Assembly (NCBI RefSeq): GCF_003590095.1
Contig: NC_039495.1
Location: 124,001 to 188,000, forward strand
Length of the DNA: 64,000 bases
Direction: 5' to 3'
Source: Trichoplusia ni
Taxonomy: Eukaryota > Arthropoda > Insecta > Lepidoptera > Noctuidae
Numbering within the stretch: position 1 is the first letter of the stretch; every line of letters starts with the position of its first letter. Positions 12,916-25,416 of the stretch are shown piece by piece. Both the position numbers and the translations under genes were made by a program. The notes under the pieces are model-generated. The model saw only the letters and a program-made list of their open reading frames with translations, was not told where the DNA came from and ran no database searches.

Positions 12916-14689
12916 ACCAGGTCTCTTCCCATGAAGTTGTCCTGTGAAAATAAAGAGATAATAATAAGTTCGTGTTTTCTGGTGCTTCGTTATCATGTAA
13001 GAATAATATTAATAGTCGAATTATTTATCCTTTTTTTACTTTTAATTAGCCCCGCTGTATTTACATGGACAGGGTGCTGAGGTGCTCTAAATCCGGTATT
13101 AGGAAAATGTGACCGGTGGTGGTTGATTTTAACACACTGTTTTTATCGTGAAACTATCTTTACAGTGTGTACCCGTTTTTATTCCCACTTTTTCTCCACA
13201 ATACTTAAAAGGCTACATCTAATTACTATACCAATTACAGTAAAATCTAAAAATTCTTAACATCTACCATTCAAATTCGACAACCGATATCTGTCACTCA
13301 TTCCCTTGGTCTTGCTCGCTCAGCAAATCTTTGGACTTCATTTTACACACACGCAAGTCAACCCTTTAAGCTAAGTAACAATACATAGCGGGTTAATGAC
13401 CTATAAACCTTCAGTGATTCGTTCCCTAATGTGTTTTTAATGGCTTACATTTTCCTATTGAACTGTCATATAATATGGCTAACAGATTTTACGAGAGCAT
13501 ACGACGCTTTGTTAATATTTGCGGCCAGAATTTATGGTGACTCTTTGGTAATTATTGTGCGAAAAGGATTTTTCAGCCATATTTTTGTTTTTCGAAAGTG
13601 TTTTTGAAAGGTTTGGGTCCTTGTTTTGTTTTTGAGCGTGGTTTTGCGTGGAAAGTATTAGCGGTAGGCGTGTTATGGGTAGATATTCTGTGCTCTCAGG
13701 CTAGGTATAGTTGTGACATAGTTCTTACTGGAAATTTACGTTTAATTGTACATAAAACTAGAAGTTCGCTGAATATAATAAACATGTTTACATGAAGAAG
13801 CTAACACAAAACCTTGATTTTTAACTTTCTACTGTATCATTTAATCAGTGAACGACATTTAATATCTAAATTAATCTATTTTTAATTCCCAAAAATGTAA
13901 TAAGTCTAGTCATGACAAGTTATCCTGAAACTCATACATTTGACAATTGTAATATATTCACAATTACCAGACATTCCAAAGCTTGATCTGAACCTGACAT
14001 GACACGAGATTCAGATAAGGTAACAAAAATAGGTCAACATTGAACCTTTCAGATATTTCTAAGAATTACGACAAAGTTCGTTGAACAAACATGACGTCAC
14101 GAAAATAGCCTTCCCAATGGAAATACGATTGCCTAAATTTATTTTCATTCGAATCTCATTATCTTTCCATTGAATCCCGTCTGCATGTGACTTCAGAGAA
14201 GGTTTCTATAAATAAATTCACTTGTTTTCTTAAAGATTTCATTGATAATGTCACCGAGTTGTATTTTGTCACGAGACGTAAAGTTTTCTGATCGTGACAC
14301 CGCTTTTAGGGTTACGTTTTGACAGCGTTAAGTACGTTTCTTATTTTTTCATGTTGGTGTTTTGTTTGGTATATTTGAATGGGTTTGATTTATAAGCCCG
14401 CTAAAGGGTATTTTTGAAGAGTCTTATCTAAAAAATCACATTTATTTTAGTAAAAAATCAGATTATTCCGAGATTTTCGTTGCGATTTTGACGCCTTATC
14501 AACTTATGAATAAATGTTATGTATTATTTTGGAATATCTTTACATTTATTAATCTGTTAAAATAGCTTACAAAAATAAAAATTTTCAATTTCAATAGAAT
14601 CATATTCATCGATCATCAGATTTCAATATACTTAATACCTTTCCTTAATTTTTGATTTTTTTCATCATAAGGAACCTAGACTTTACGTC
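12916..14689. other. Non-coding, no gene recognised
   Basis: AT-rich, no supported coding, RNA or repeat feature. Confidence 0.5.
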
Positions 14690-14805
14690 GAACTAGTCGG
14701 ATTGCCCGGCTAGTTCCTTAATCATAAGCTGTCACGGATTTGGAGACGCAACGTCAAGCAGCCACTAGACTAAAAAATACCCGTGAGTAAACCGTTTTTA
14801 AACAA
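14690..14805 (+). mobile_element. Decayed fold-back element of Penelope terminal-repeat family
   Basis: Recognisable pieces: AACTAGTCGGATTGCCCGGC, CTTAATCATAAGCTG, and near the right end CCGTGAGTAAACCG, all diverged from the terminal repeat of the element at 52706-55052. Heavily mutated and deleted. Confidence 0.6.
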
Positions 14806-15984
14806 AAACAACAATAAATGAACTTCTGAAGAAAAAAAAAGTACGGAATTATATTATCGAAGCTAGTCACACACTTAACACTTTATTGTCATGAATGGAA
14901 TGTTTCAGACGTCTCATTCATGATCCTGTAGTCGAAATTGTTCGTTTTTTGTTGACGTTTAGATTTGCTTATAAATAGACGGTATTGGCCGGATTGTGTC
15001 AATTGGTAGCACAATAATGTTATATCGAAATGTCAATGGCACTTGGATATTATGTTAAGGCTTGTAATGCTATTGTTAGAAGGAGATTTTTATTCAATGT
15101 TTTTGATGTTTTTGTAAGTACGTAATAAAGATAAAGGGCTTACTCGCATTAATTCAGCGTTACTTAGTTAATTTCAATAGGAAATATTGACATTTTTATA
15201 AACATATACTATATATATTGTCTCGAAACTTTTTTTGCAAATAATTAAGTAACTTGAAAAAAGTTTTGATTCTGCGTCAATTATATATTTTTAAAATATG
15301 TGAAGTTTGCAAAGAATCTTAAGCTGTATATTTTTACAAGCTAACTAAACGAAGACTGTTATAAGAAAATATAAAACTTGTAATTCTCGCTCCTATTAAG
15401 AATTCTGCGAATTTATATTGCCGTCAAGCACGGCGCTAGCATCGCACTCAATCTATTAACCGCTATCAACTAGACATTAAAATGCTCTACCACGAATTAG
15501 TTCCGAATTTCACCACCAGCATTCACAACTTTGTTTGATAAAAGGAAAAATTCTCGCATTTGAGAGGTCATCAGGCGAAATGTAAATTCTCCCTAAACAT
15601 AAATTTCTTTGAGGAAGTTGAGCTAACAAGACGTAGAGTACATCTAGTGAATAAAGAGGATAGTCATAAATCTCAGCCGTTTGTTCTGCTAGTGAAAAGG
15701 CGAAAATCGTAAGATTTGACCGTGCGTAAAAACACGGAGGTTTTATTAGGTAACCGAGTTTACTATGCATGTAATATACTTTGTATTTACGGAACCCTAA
15801 TGATGATGATGAACTGGAATTTATGAGGTATATTCAAGTTCTTTTATCCATAACTATTCTAATAGTATGTTTATAAAATGGTCGCTTTTGTTTTGTTTTA
15901 TTTATATGTTAAAAGTTACTTAGCACTGCTGCGGGGCCTTCTCGACTTTGTAACGAAGTACTACACCTTAAAATAAATTCATCA
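14806..15984. other. Non-coding, no gene recognised
   Basis: No supported feature. Confidence 0.5.
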
Positions 15985-16352
15985 TTGGCCTAGCCTTTTC
16001 CCAACTATGTTGGGGTCGGCTACCAGTCCAACCAGTTTCAGCTAAGTACCAGTGTTTTACAAGGAGCGACTGCCTATCTGACCTCCTTAACCCAATTACC
16101 TAGGCAACACGATACCCCTTGGTTAGACTGGCTGTCAGACTTTTTCAAGCTTCTGACTACCTGTAATGACTGTCAAAGATGTGGGAATAACAGCCGGGAC
16201 CCACAATTTAACGTGCCTTCCGAAACACGGAGAAACTCGTTATGACAAAGATGGTCAGTTGGTCACCCTTCTACGGACCAACCGCGTCAAGCATAGCTTA
16301 ACCTGTGATCGAATCACTTATGCGGTTATAGCTTAGCCACGAGCTCCTCTAC
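15985..16352 (+). repeat. Dispersed repeat L, longest copy
   Basis: About 370 bp starting GGCCTAGCCTTTTCCCAACT, with ATGTTGGGGTCGGCT, AGTGTTTTACAAGGAGCGAC and ACGTGCCTTCCGAAACACGG inside, ending TTATAGCTTAGCCACGAGCT. The 5' half recurs at 7548-7745 and the extreme 3' end recurs inverted at 48802-48846. It has no ORF and no inverted ends. It could be a non-LTR retroelement 3' end or a SINE; I cannot assign the class from sequence alone. Confidence 0.75.
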
Positions 16353-19029
16353 CCCTTAAAATTAATTACTAACACTAAATTAGAACGTGCAGAAAATTAG
16401 TTTACAAAAATTTCGGAGTGTGATCTTTGGATCAAGATAAAACATAAGAATAATACTATAGTTGTTCCTATTTTAAAATTCATTGCCGATAAATTTTATC
16501 CTAGCCATCAAATATATGGTCCATAAAATCAATGTTATAATAAACTTTATCGTTTAAAAAATGAAATTCAAAATATTCTTTTTTAAAAGTAATTTGCAGT
16601 CTAGACGTCGTTAAATACCTATCAAAGAGTATCGCAATAACTTTATATTAAAAATAAGTAAGAGTTTATTCGAGGCATTTTTCTCTGAAAACACGTTTTA
16701 CATAGGTAGTTAAATATGATTATATTTTAATAATTCACAAGACATTTTATGTATTTATCTCCGGCGACTCTTAAATTAAGCATATTTTAACCTTTAATGT
16801 TATCTTTAGAAACAATCTTATAATAATGCTAGCTGCAAATATAGGTCCTACATATCAAAAATGATCCCGCGGAAACATGAAATTGAGATAAAAATTATCT
16901 TATGTGCTAATCCAGGTTATAAACTATCTCTGTGCCAAGTTTCGTTTAGGTTTTTGCGTAAAAGAGTAACAAACATCCAGATATTTATACATCAAAGCAT
17001 ACAAACTTTCGCGTTTCTAATATTAGTAGGCGATAGGCACAATATATTAACTTCGATTTGCCTTGTCAACAAATCGAAAAATAACATTATATAAGAATGA
17101 AAATTAACAAACGAAAAAATAATATTTAAATCGAATCTTGGAGGAGTATGGAAACGGAGATAGTGGCACGAGAATTTTGAATGTAAGATTACCTCTGATC
17201 AATAAGGAAAAACGATAAATCCATGAGATTTAATTTATTATTCGTTTGGTTAGGACTGCGGCATCAGTGGGCCAGAAAAAGTACCGCCTTTTTAGATAGC
17301 ATTATTACAGCACTAGACGTCGAAGAACGACTTATCTCTTTCACAATTTCATAAGTATTTTACTACCTATATGATGTGACCGCCTTGAATAAGTGCGTTT
17401 GAACGGAAAAGCTCTGTAACTAGTTATGTTGAATTAAGACTCGCATTAAACACCAGTTCTCAGTAATCGCGTTTTGGAAAACTAGACCACGAAAAAACAA
17501 AAAAAAAATGGCTATCGTATTCCATTAGAACAAGACCCAATTGTTCTATTAAAAAATACTTTCACCTTAAATAACAAAAACTAATTAATTTCATTGTTTA
17601 GAGAAAACAATACAAATCAAATTCACGAAAAAGCTTTCCATTAACAATGAACAATGTCAAGGACGTCCTTTCCTTGAGACATCTTTTAAAAGATAAAAGA
17701 AAGGCGGAATTCCCTGTAGTCATTATTTCATTACGGTAATATCTTTACCGTAAGATTGTGAGTAAACAATGGTGATAATAAAGAAAAACGTAGATTTGTA
17801 AAAAAAATAACTATTCATGCATTTAAAACTGAAACAGCTGAGTAGAAACGTGAGAGATTTAAGCATGACATAAAAAAAAAATGACGCCTTTTCCTCAACA
17901 ACGCTCATTTCGCGTTTGATTTCTTACGATGCAGCGATGGTACGAATCCTTATCAAAATAAAGAACGTAAAAATAATTCCGTAGTATAGGTATATTAGCA
18001 TTGCTCCCGTGCGAAACCGGGGTGGGTCGCTAGTCTTTAATAAATTGCTGCCCAAATCAAACTCAACTCAACTGCAACTCAATCAAAAACATCCTCAGAA
18101 AAAATCGCTACCTAATAAAAACTTACAGCTACAATATACTTCAGAAAAAGCAAAAATAAGGTTATTAAGTCGACATTATTTACTGAAATAAGCATAAAAC
18201 CAATATAACACACACATACGTCACACGTTACGGTAACGTCAATAAAAACGTCGCGCCACGTAAATCCGTAATGTACGTAGATCCGACCGTCACAAACAAT
18301 AATCCTATGAGCGGGATGTGGGGGACATACGGATGTTAAGTTAGCAAGGCTTGGGTAGCAAAATTGTATTAATTTTTAACTAATAATTGCGTTGTGACTG
18401 CACAGATAGCCGGGTAGTAGGTATTGGCCACTACTCCAGACACACTGTGTGTGACGAGTCGTTTTTTTAAGAAAAAATAAAAAACGTTGTTAACAAACAT
18501 TGATGGCATCCCATTCCAGTGCTACCACCAAAACCAGTAATTTCAATTTGTTTTTTTTTTCAAATTTTTCTATACCCAAAAGTTAAAACCTAAGATTTCC
18601 TAAGCATCCTACCAACAGTCTCATAAAATAGTGTGAAAATCTTTCCTATAATTTTTTTTTTATATCTAACGGATAGAAACATTTATTTTCCTCAAAAGAT
18701 TCCTTAAATCACTCACTGATAAAAGTACAATAATTAACAATTCAATTTATAACATAACCAACCTTATTTATAGTTAAGTATTAAGTTTTATTATATTTTC
18801 CAAATTTTCCGTCACTGTGTCACGCTGAGCCCGGCGCAGGTACAGGTATTATTACGTTCCCTATTATTTACAACCGCAGAAACAAATCATCGGCCGATAT
18901 AAGGCAGGATATAATATTTGTTTGTTGGTACATTCCAAAGAAAATAAAGGTTAAGCTTGTGCAGTATTTGTACTCAATCAGAATGTGCCGTGATAGGTAT
19001 AAAAAGGTACTCGGTTTAAAAATTATAAT
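16353..19029. other. Non-coding, with a Helitron-like fragment at 16860-17015
   Basis: No gene. The fragment at 16860-17015, read on the minus strand, runs from CCTACTAATATTAGAAACGC through TTGTTACTCTTTTACGCAAA to CATGTTTCCGCGGGATC, matching the body of Helitron-like repeats seen at 63086-63245. The rest is unassigned. Confidence 0.5.
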
Positions 19030-19240
19030 AATACTAGACTCTAAGTGCCCGACTAGTTTCGGAACCAACCGAAAACCTTAATCATGAGCTGACGCGGCGG
19101 GGTCGCGAGTCGAACACCGCGTGTCAAATCGAGATTAAGAACTCCGGTTGGGTCTGAAACTCGTCGGGCAATCCCGATAAATACGATTGAGTAAACCGTT
19201 GCATCATTTAATAATGAATCAATTTTACAATAGTTACTAT
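19030..19240 (+). mobile_element. Diverged fold-back element of Penelope terminal-repeat family
   Basis: Both arms are visible: left GCCCGACTAGTTTCGGA..., right GGTTGGGTCTGAAACTCGTC, then CGTTGCATCATTTAATAATG and the tail CAATAGTTACTATAAAAAA. The outer part of the left arm is missing. Between the arms lies CATGAGCTGACGCGGCGGGG, which is the longer inner terminal-repeat sequence. No ORF. Confidence 0.8.
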
Positions 19241-21956
19241 AAAAAATATTTTGTGTTTATTTCAATTCTACTTGCGGATTTAACATTTTAGATTTATGCT
19301 CAGATGGCTTATGATGTACAAAGTCAGGGGGCATTTTAGTTCAATAAGAGATTGCAAAAACACAAAATTATTTTAATTTGTAGCTTTAAAACTCTCGAGG
19401 ATTTGTAAAAAAAATATATAAGATTGTCTCCAAAAACAAACCTGGCAACTACCTCACAGAGTATATTTCCTTCACGTTATCAACCGATGATACTCATAAT
19501 ATCTGGTAGGTATTCATATCATATCGGTGAGGTAATAGAACACTTCTCTCCGATGAGATTGGTTGCCAATATCGATTTAGATGGATGAGGGCTGTATACT
19601 AGGCTATATTAACTGCGGTACTACAAGTAATCTCAGGTACACACCATAAACTTTAGGATTACGTATTAAACTTATGATACGTCTACAATTTGTGATCTAC
19701 AGAGATGGACAGCAATGGTTTTATGAATAAGCCGATAATTATAAATCCTGAATATTACAAAACATTTTTTTTTAAATGACTGAACCACACAATATCAATC
19801 GTATTCTGTTCATTCTTTCTGTATATGCTCTATCTCTCCCCTTTCAAAACTTCCAATTTCAACGAATATTTTTTTAGTCTTTATTTGTCTTGATCTTTTT
19901 TAAAAACTACAAAAGTTTAATAAAACAGTATTCATTTGTATTGCAGTTGGACTCAAACAAATCTTAAGAAAATGAACCCAAAAACAGAACAGGAATAATC
20001 ATTAGTAATAATCATAAAATCTTCTTCAAAATCCCTTTAAAGCGACATTACTGGAATATATTTAAGGGGAAGTTTTAACGAGTAACACGCGTGATAATGT
20101 TAATTGATTTATCAATGCGTTTCGTTGTGAAGTACAGTCGGCCCCATTAACTTTTACGTCGCCTATTAAGAGGGATAACTGTCGGAGTGTCAGCTTAATG
20201 TTTCCATGTGGTATTGTGGAGAAAGTTTCCAGTAAGCCTGTTTGTACTTTTTAAGCTGGTCTTGTTTAAAATGTTTTCATCTTTTATTTCTTCTTTGGAT
20301 TGTTTGACGATTCCATTTTAAGAATTTTTGGCAAAGTATGCACAAAAAATACCGATTTCGGCAACTGCTTGGTAAATATTACAAATTTTATATTATTTAG
20401 CAATTAGGATTTTTTGTTGGTACTAGAAATGACTGATACTGAAAAAATATATTTCTGTAATTTAAATCTTCGCAAACATAATGCATTGCGGCCTAGGATA
20501 GAGAATCGTGGAATGACTTAGGGGAAGTCTTTACTGAGCATTGGGACATAGTGAGCTAGATAAAATACACATACATCGTCATCGTCGAGAAAGATATTTT
20601 CCCTGAAAATATCTACTTACTGTAAATAACTACAGCCTTGTTAATCGCCTCACTTTACCATAACGGCATTCCATCTCATATTTTGGCACACATAGGGCGA
20701 AATAATTAAGCCTATGAAGGGTTTGACAATACCATCACTTTTATCACGACTGCTCAAACTAGGACTACCGCCATTGTGAAAGCGGGACACCGCTAACCGA
20801 AAAGTAGAGCGCGCTCTCGCTCTAACATGGAGCAGTCCACTTGGCTTTACCCCTTCAAACGTCCATAGAGCACACAGTACAAAAACAGGAAGGTTAAAGG
20901 ATCATGATACCTATTCATCACAAATGGCTTACGACCCCAAATTGAGCTAATACATCAAGAGCTGATCTGACTTACTGGTTTGCTTATATAACGGCAGCAA
21001 TAAGAAGAAGGGTGGGTAGAAATATGACACTCATTTGTCTTGATGGGAACCCTCGAGTATGGGAGACATACAGTGCTGCTGTTCCTAAGGGTTATGGTTG
21101 GAAATTAAAGAGGTGTGACTGTTCTTTCAGGGGTGAAGGAGTAAAAGCTTAAACTTTCTGGTATTTTTGGATCAGGTTAAAATGATAATTCAATAAATCA
21201 CTATACATGATATTCAAAATTTTGCAATAAATATAATCCCTGACATTATAACTGAACCAGATTTCGTTTCAAACGGACATGCAAAATTTCCGATTTGGCA
21301 TAATTTACAAAGCTTGAATTTTGATGATTAGAATGTTTAGCAACTATCTCTAATAATTTGCTATTTAAGTATTCAATTCCGCTGTATTCATAAACGGAAT
21401 ATTAATTTCTGCAATTTAAACTAAACAGGTGGAATAGTCAAATCTCTCTCTCCGTTTTCATGAATGAAAGTAAATTAAAAAGTGTTTGCGTATAAATGGA
21501 ATAGCTTTCAGAATCATTGGTAATCCCAAAACATCCTCTTAATTTTTTTAAAAGGATCTGTTTATTAAAAATCTTCCAAACGGTGATGATTACAAATATT
21601 ATTTTTTTGTCATAATGATTATTCTTCTCTCCATACGCACTGTCATTTTTAAAGTTTGAAACGAAAAGATAATTAGAATAAATACAGATAATGTTTTTCT
21701 GTATCCGCCATAACAAATGTAAAGATTGTGTTTAAGCAAAGCCTGGTACGGTAATAAATGTCATGGGTGACGATTTGCTTTTCAGCAGCCTATTCATATG
21801 AAACCCTCAGTACGGCAAATTGGACTCTCACTTGACCAATCTTATCAATTAAAACGATTATAATTCATCCGCATAAAAACTCATAACACAACGTCATTTT
21901 TCAGTCCCAAACCCAACCCAAACAGCAAGAAGGTTGTATAATTACAATAAAAACGC
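19241..21956. other. Non-coding, no gene recognised
   Basis: AT-rich sequence. A GC-richer patch at 20740-20850 (GGGACACCGCTAACCG, GAGCGCGCTCTCGCTC) has no recognisable identity. Confidence 0.5.
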
Positions 21957-21959
21957 TTA
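21957..21959. other. Harbinger target-site duplication, left (TTA)
   Basis: TTA immediately precedes the left end of the element and is repeated directly after its right end. A 3-bp TWA duplication is the signature of PIF/Harbinger insertion. Confidence 0.9.
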
Positions 21960-22090
21960 GGTCCAGTTTCACCATACTCTGTTAAATATTTAACGGTCTG
22001 TTAAGACAGATAACGGACTGTTAAAGTTATCGAGTGTCCCACCACGACTAAACGTCTGTTAACTTCGCTTAACAAGGCATTAAATCTAAT
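21960..22090 (+). repeat. Harbinger left terminal inverted repeat and subterminal region
   Basis: The outer 24 bp match the right end perfectly. Further in, blocks recur inverted at the right end: ACGGTCTGTTA, GTGTCCCAC and TTAACAAGGCATTA. The inverted repeat is therefore about 130 bp long but interrupted. The word CTGTTA occurs repeatedly (21978, 21998, 22018, 22055, 22105), as expected for clustered binding sites of the element's own DNA-binding protein. Confidence 0.85.
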
Positions 22091-22142
22091 CACCGGTCAA
22101 GACGTCTGTTAGACACTAACAGATTGTCAAAGTCACGTCAAA

Positions 22143-23501
22143 ATGGACGCTGCATATAATTTTATTTTTGCAAATAACATTTTAGAAAATTTAGATTGCT
22201 TAGATGGAATTGTACGACGTCTCAGAATTTTTAAAGATCGTCATTGCTATTTCGAAGAATACGATGATGTCGATTTTTGTACCAGGTTTCGTTTATCAAA
22301 AGATATGACCCTTGATATTCTCCAGTTGATCGAAGATAAATTAGAATATCCATCAGATCGGTAAGTCGTCTATTAATTAATTAAGACCATCATGTACGTT
22401 ATGAAATGCAAGAAATCATTGAGTAGTATTTTTATGCACTTATACAACCCATCTTATCGTGTGTGATATTTTGATTATATCCACCTACAACCTTATAACT
22501 TTACGAACACAGATTTACATAATACAGGTAAGATTTATAAATAAGGCTTATTCAATACATGAATGTTTTATAAAATTAATCATTTATTTTGTTTCAGAAA
22601 CGAATCAATTTCACCCATAAATCAGCTTCTTTTGACTTTGAGATACTATGCGACTGGCTCCCAACAAATATCAGTTGGTGATTATTGCGGTATAAGTAAA
22701 TCGTCATCTCACAGAATCATACACAGAGTCACTGCTGCAATAGCCTCATTAAGCCGCAATTGTATCAAGTTCCCAGACACAGTGGAAGAGATAAGGAAAA
22801 CTCAGTTGAATTTTTATAATATTGCAAAATTTCCAAAAGCTTTGGGTGCTCTAGATTGTACACATGTACGGATTCGTTCCCCTGGTGGGGTAAATGCAGA
22901 ATATTTTAGGAACCGGAAAGGCTACATGTCCATAAATGTGCAAGCGATTTGCAGTGCAAATTTAGAAATTTTAGATTTGGTGGCAAGATGGCCTGGCAGT
23001 AGCCAAGACCAAACTATTTGGAACGCTTCCTACAGGAATGCTTTGTTCGAAAGCGGCAAGTATAGGGATGCTGTATTATTGGCTGATAGTGGGTACATGA
23101 ATCGGCCTTATATCATGATGCCACTGGACAATCCACAAACCCCAGAGGATATACTATATAATGAGGCTCAAATCAGAAGCAGAAATCCTGTTGAACGCAT
23201 GTTTGGGGTGTGGAAACGAAGATTCCCTGTACTTGCCTTGGGGATGCAGATACAAGTGAAAAAATGTCTTGCTGTTATTGTTGCAACGGGAATACTGCAC
23301 AATATTGCAATAAAGGGAAAGGAAGAGTTACCACCAGATGATCCTGAACTTGAGTTAATTATGCCATGGGAAGATTTGTTCCGTCAGGGCCATATCAGGG
23401 AACAAAGAAATAATGGAGTTATGAGAGATATAAATCCTAAGCGAAGAGAGCTAATAAATAATTATTTTAAAAGTTTACATTTAAATGCATCTCATAATTG
23501 A
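22143..23501 (+). CDS. HARBI1-type Harbinger transposase (DDE nuclease), two exons
   Basis: The predicted protein of 373 residues is the nuclease that cuts and joins the Harbinger ends. Exons are 22143-22360 and 22598-23501. The 237-bp intron has donor GTAAGT and acceptor TTTGTTTCAG, and splits an arginine codon (CG|A) without breaking the frame. The start ATG at 22143 has the good context AAAATGG. Residues 97-118 look like a helix-turn-helix (ISVGDYCGISKSSSHRIIHR). Catalytic-domain motifs are GALDCTHVRI (D159), ARWPGSSQDQTIW (D210), LLADSGY (D236) and RNPVERMFGVWKRRF (E272), the standard DDE_Tnp_4 pattern. Length is typical of HARBI1 proteins (about 350-400). Poly(A) signals AATAAA lie at 23606 and 23638. 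Base composition is AT-rich like the surroundings. No stop or frameshift was found. Confidence 0.93.
22361..22597 (+). other. Intron of the HARBI1-type gene
   Basis: GTAAGT at the 5' end, TTATTTTGTTTCAG at the 3' end. Removing it joins SDR to NESISP in frame; unspliced, the first exon hits a stop at the codon straddling the donor. Confidence 0.88.
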
Positions 23502-23705
23502 TTTATAATTATTAGTTGTTATGATGTCTTTATTTTAACTGCATTAAATTTTATAGACCGAAAACAGTTAGTACCTTAAGTACAAATGAAAAAATCTTAA
23601 GTACAAATAAAAACATGATTCATAAATGTAACTAAAGAATAAAAACATAATGTGGTGTATTAGTTTAATTAAATTCGTTTGTAAAATAAAATAAAAAGTC
23701 GAAAA

Positions 23706-25114
23706 TCATATATATTTTTTTAACATTTCAAGTTCCATTTCCAATTTCTCCGTTCTAATTTTTTCTTGTTTTAACTGTTCTCGTAAAATTTCTTCCTTTA
23801 GGGCAGCTTCTTTTTGGGTATTTTTCAACATGTTCTCAATAAGTAATAATTTGCTTTGCAGGACTTTGTCCTGCAAAGAAGTCTTTGGCCTTCTTCGGTG
23901 CAGCCATGTTGATGTCGAAAGTTCTTTATTGCCGGAAAGTGTAGTCGACACTTTAGTTTTCAAATCTCTTGGAGTCCAACTGCTCCACTTTTTATTTTCC
24001 ACTTTCTAAAAAAAAATAGAAAAATTATTGTAATTAATTATTTCATAATTATAATGGCCATAAAAGCCACTTGTCTGCCAGTACCTACATAAATATTTTT
24101 ACCCACCTCAGTTGGAATAATGCCTTTGTTTTTCTGAGACATACTGGAATCTTTAAATATTGGTGAAGAAGGCGCATTGGCATTGAGTACTGTCTGTGAT
24201 CCCAGAACGACCCCAGACTCGATATCATCCTGGTAAATAAATAAAAAAATTACCTCGTATAATATTATGTTAATTAAAGTTACTATAAAAATATAACACA
24301 TAAATATACTTTTTTATTAAGAACTTCAATTTCAGTATTTGAATTACGAAGTTCCTGATCTGAGAAATGTATATCAGAGTCATAAGGATTATCAAGTCCA
24401 TCCAAAGTTGGGCCAAGTAACATTTCCACTTGTCCTTGAAGTGGTCCTGGTGGTGGAATGTCAGGCTTGCCTCCTCCTGCAAAGAAACACAATACTTAGC
24501 ACGACTTCTCGGAATAAATCTATACACTTTTCTTTTTAAAAACGACTATTGCTCTAAGGAATTTAATCCCTGTGTCGTTGGGTTTCACAAACATACAATT
24601 CACATGCAAAAAGACGCCCAGACTCAGAACAAGCATTTGTGAATCACTCAAAATAATGCTTGTACTACGCGGGAATCGAACCCACGACATGCGGCGCACA
24701 GTGGGTTTGGCGTGATGACCTTAACCACTCGGCTATACCGTACAAGCATTGGATGTGCCTAGCTGTAGCATATTGTGTTCTTCTTGTTTTCAGGCCTAGC
24801 TAGTTCATGTTTTAAAACAAATAGCTGTGTCACCTACCAGTTAAAAAAATATTTTTTTTGGCAGCGGCTTTGTCTTTCCGTGTGGTGCGTTTGATGTTGT
24901 CCCAGCAGGTTTTTAATTGCTCAACGTGACGCACGTGAAAAGAACTTAAACAATTAAATTCTTCTGCCAGTTTCTTCCACCCTTCATTTTTCGTTGCACT
25001 GGTCACGGCATCCGTTTTTTTATTTTCCACGATATCCTTATGCCGTGAAATTAATTCTATCAGGAGTTCTTTTTCGTGTGTGGTAAAATTCGGTCCACGT
25101 GTCTTCTTCGACAT
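23706..25114 (-). CDS. Harbinger Myb/SANT-like DNA-binding protein, four exons
   Basis: The second Harbinger protein. In known elements it binds the transposon ends and brings the nuclease to DNA. Exons in order of transcription are 25114-24838, 24476-24310, 24229-24107 and 24005-23706. Donors are GTAGGT, GTATAT and GTGGGT; acceptors are TTTGCAG, TTACCAG and TTTTTAG. Together they encode 288 residues in one frame. Residues 5-85 form the Myb/SANT-like domain (FTTHEKELLIELI, GWKKLAEEFN, TCWDNIKRTTRK). A Gly/Pro linker follows directly (GGGKPDIPPPG), and residues about 232-288 are a heptad-rich coiled coil, probably for oligomerisation. The gene converges on the nuclease gene, and its only good AATAAA on this strand is at 23534-23529, so the two 3' ends may overlap. 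Intron 1 holds a SINE. Confidence 0.88.
24477..24837 (-). other. Intron 1 of the Myb/SANT-like gene, with SINE insertion
   Basis: Donor ACTG|GTAGGT and acceptor TTTCTTTGCAG| join Thr92 to a GGGK segment in frame. Most of the intron (24560-24752) is a SINE, which lengthens an otherwise intron of roughly 160 bp. Confidence 0.8.
24560..24752 (-). mobile_element. tRNA-derived SINE, family A, nested in Harbinger
   Basis: Minus strand: ATAGCCGAGTGGTTAAGGTC (A box), CACGCCAAACCCACTGTGCG, GTGGGTTCGATTCCCGCG (B box), then GCTTGTTCTGAGTCTGGGCG and TGCATGTGAATTGTATG, ending in ACACAGGGATTAAATTCC. Both Pol III promoter boxes are well kept, better than in other copies here. I could not define a clear target duplication. 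Confidence 0.85.
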
Positions 25115-25416
25115 TTTTTTATTTCAAAAAATCGCGAAAAAATTACACCGCAACAAACCGAACACAACTAATCAAAACGTAAACAACACCTAGATACCTT
25201 GACATTTCATTCGGCTAAAATCAAGAGAGGTTGCTTTCATTGAAACCTCTTGGAGCAAACGACGTTTGAAATTGATCGCATAGCATATCAAACGACGTAT
25301 TATACGACTATGTAAAATGTCGTCCAATTCCATATAAATACACGTCGGAAGCGAGCACTTCAATCTGGTTGCTTAAAATAAGAGCGAATGACTTGCCCGT
25401 CATTCAGTTAAATGGC

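Noticed and set aside
24339..24642. Plus-strand open frames inside the Harbinger
   Set aside because: They overlap exon 2 of the minus-strand Myb/SANT-like gene and the nested SINE in antisense; no domain.
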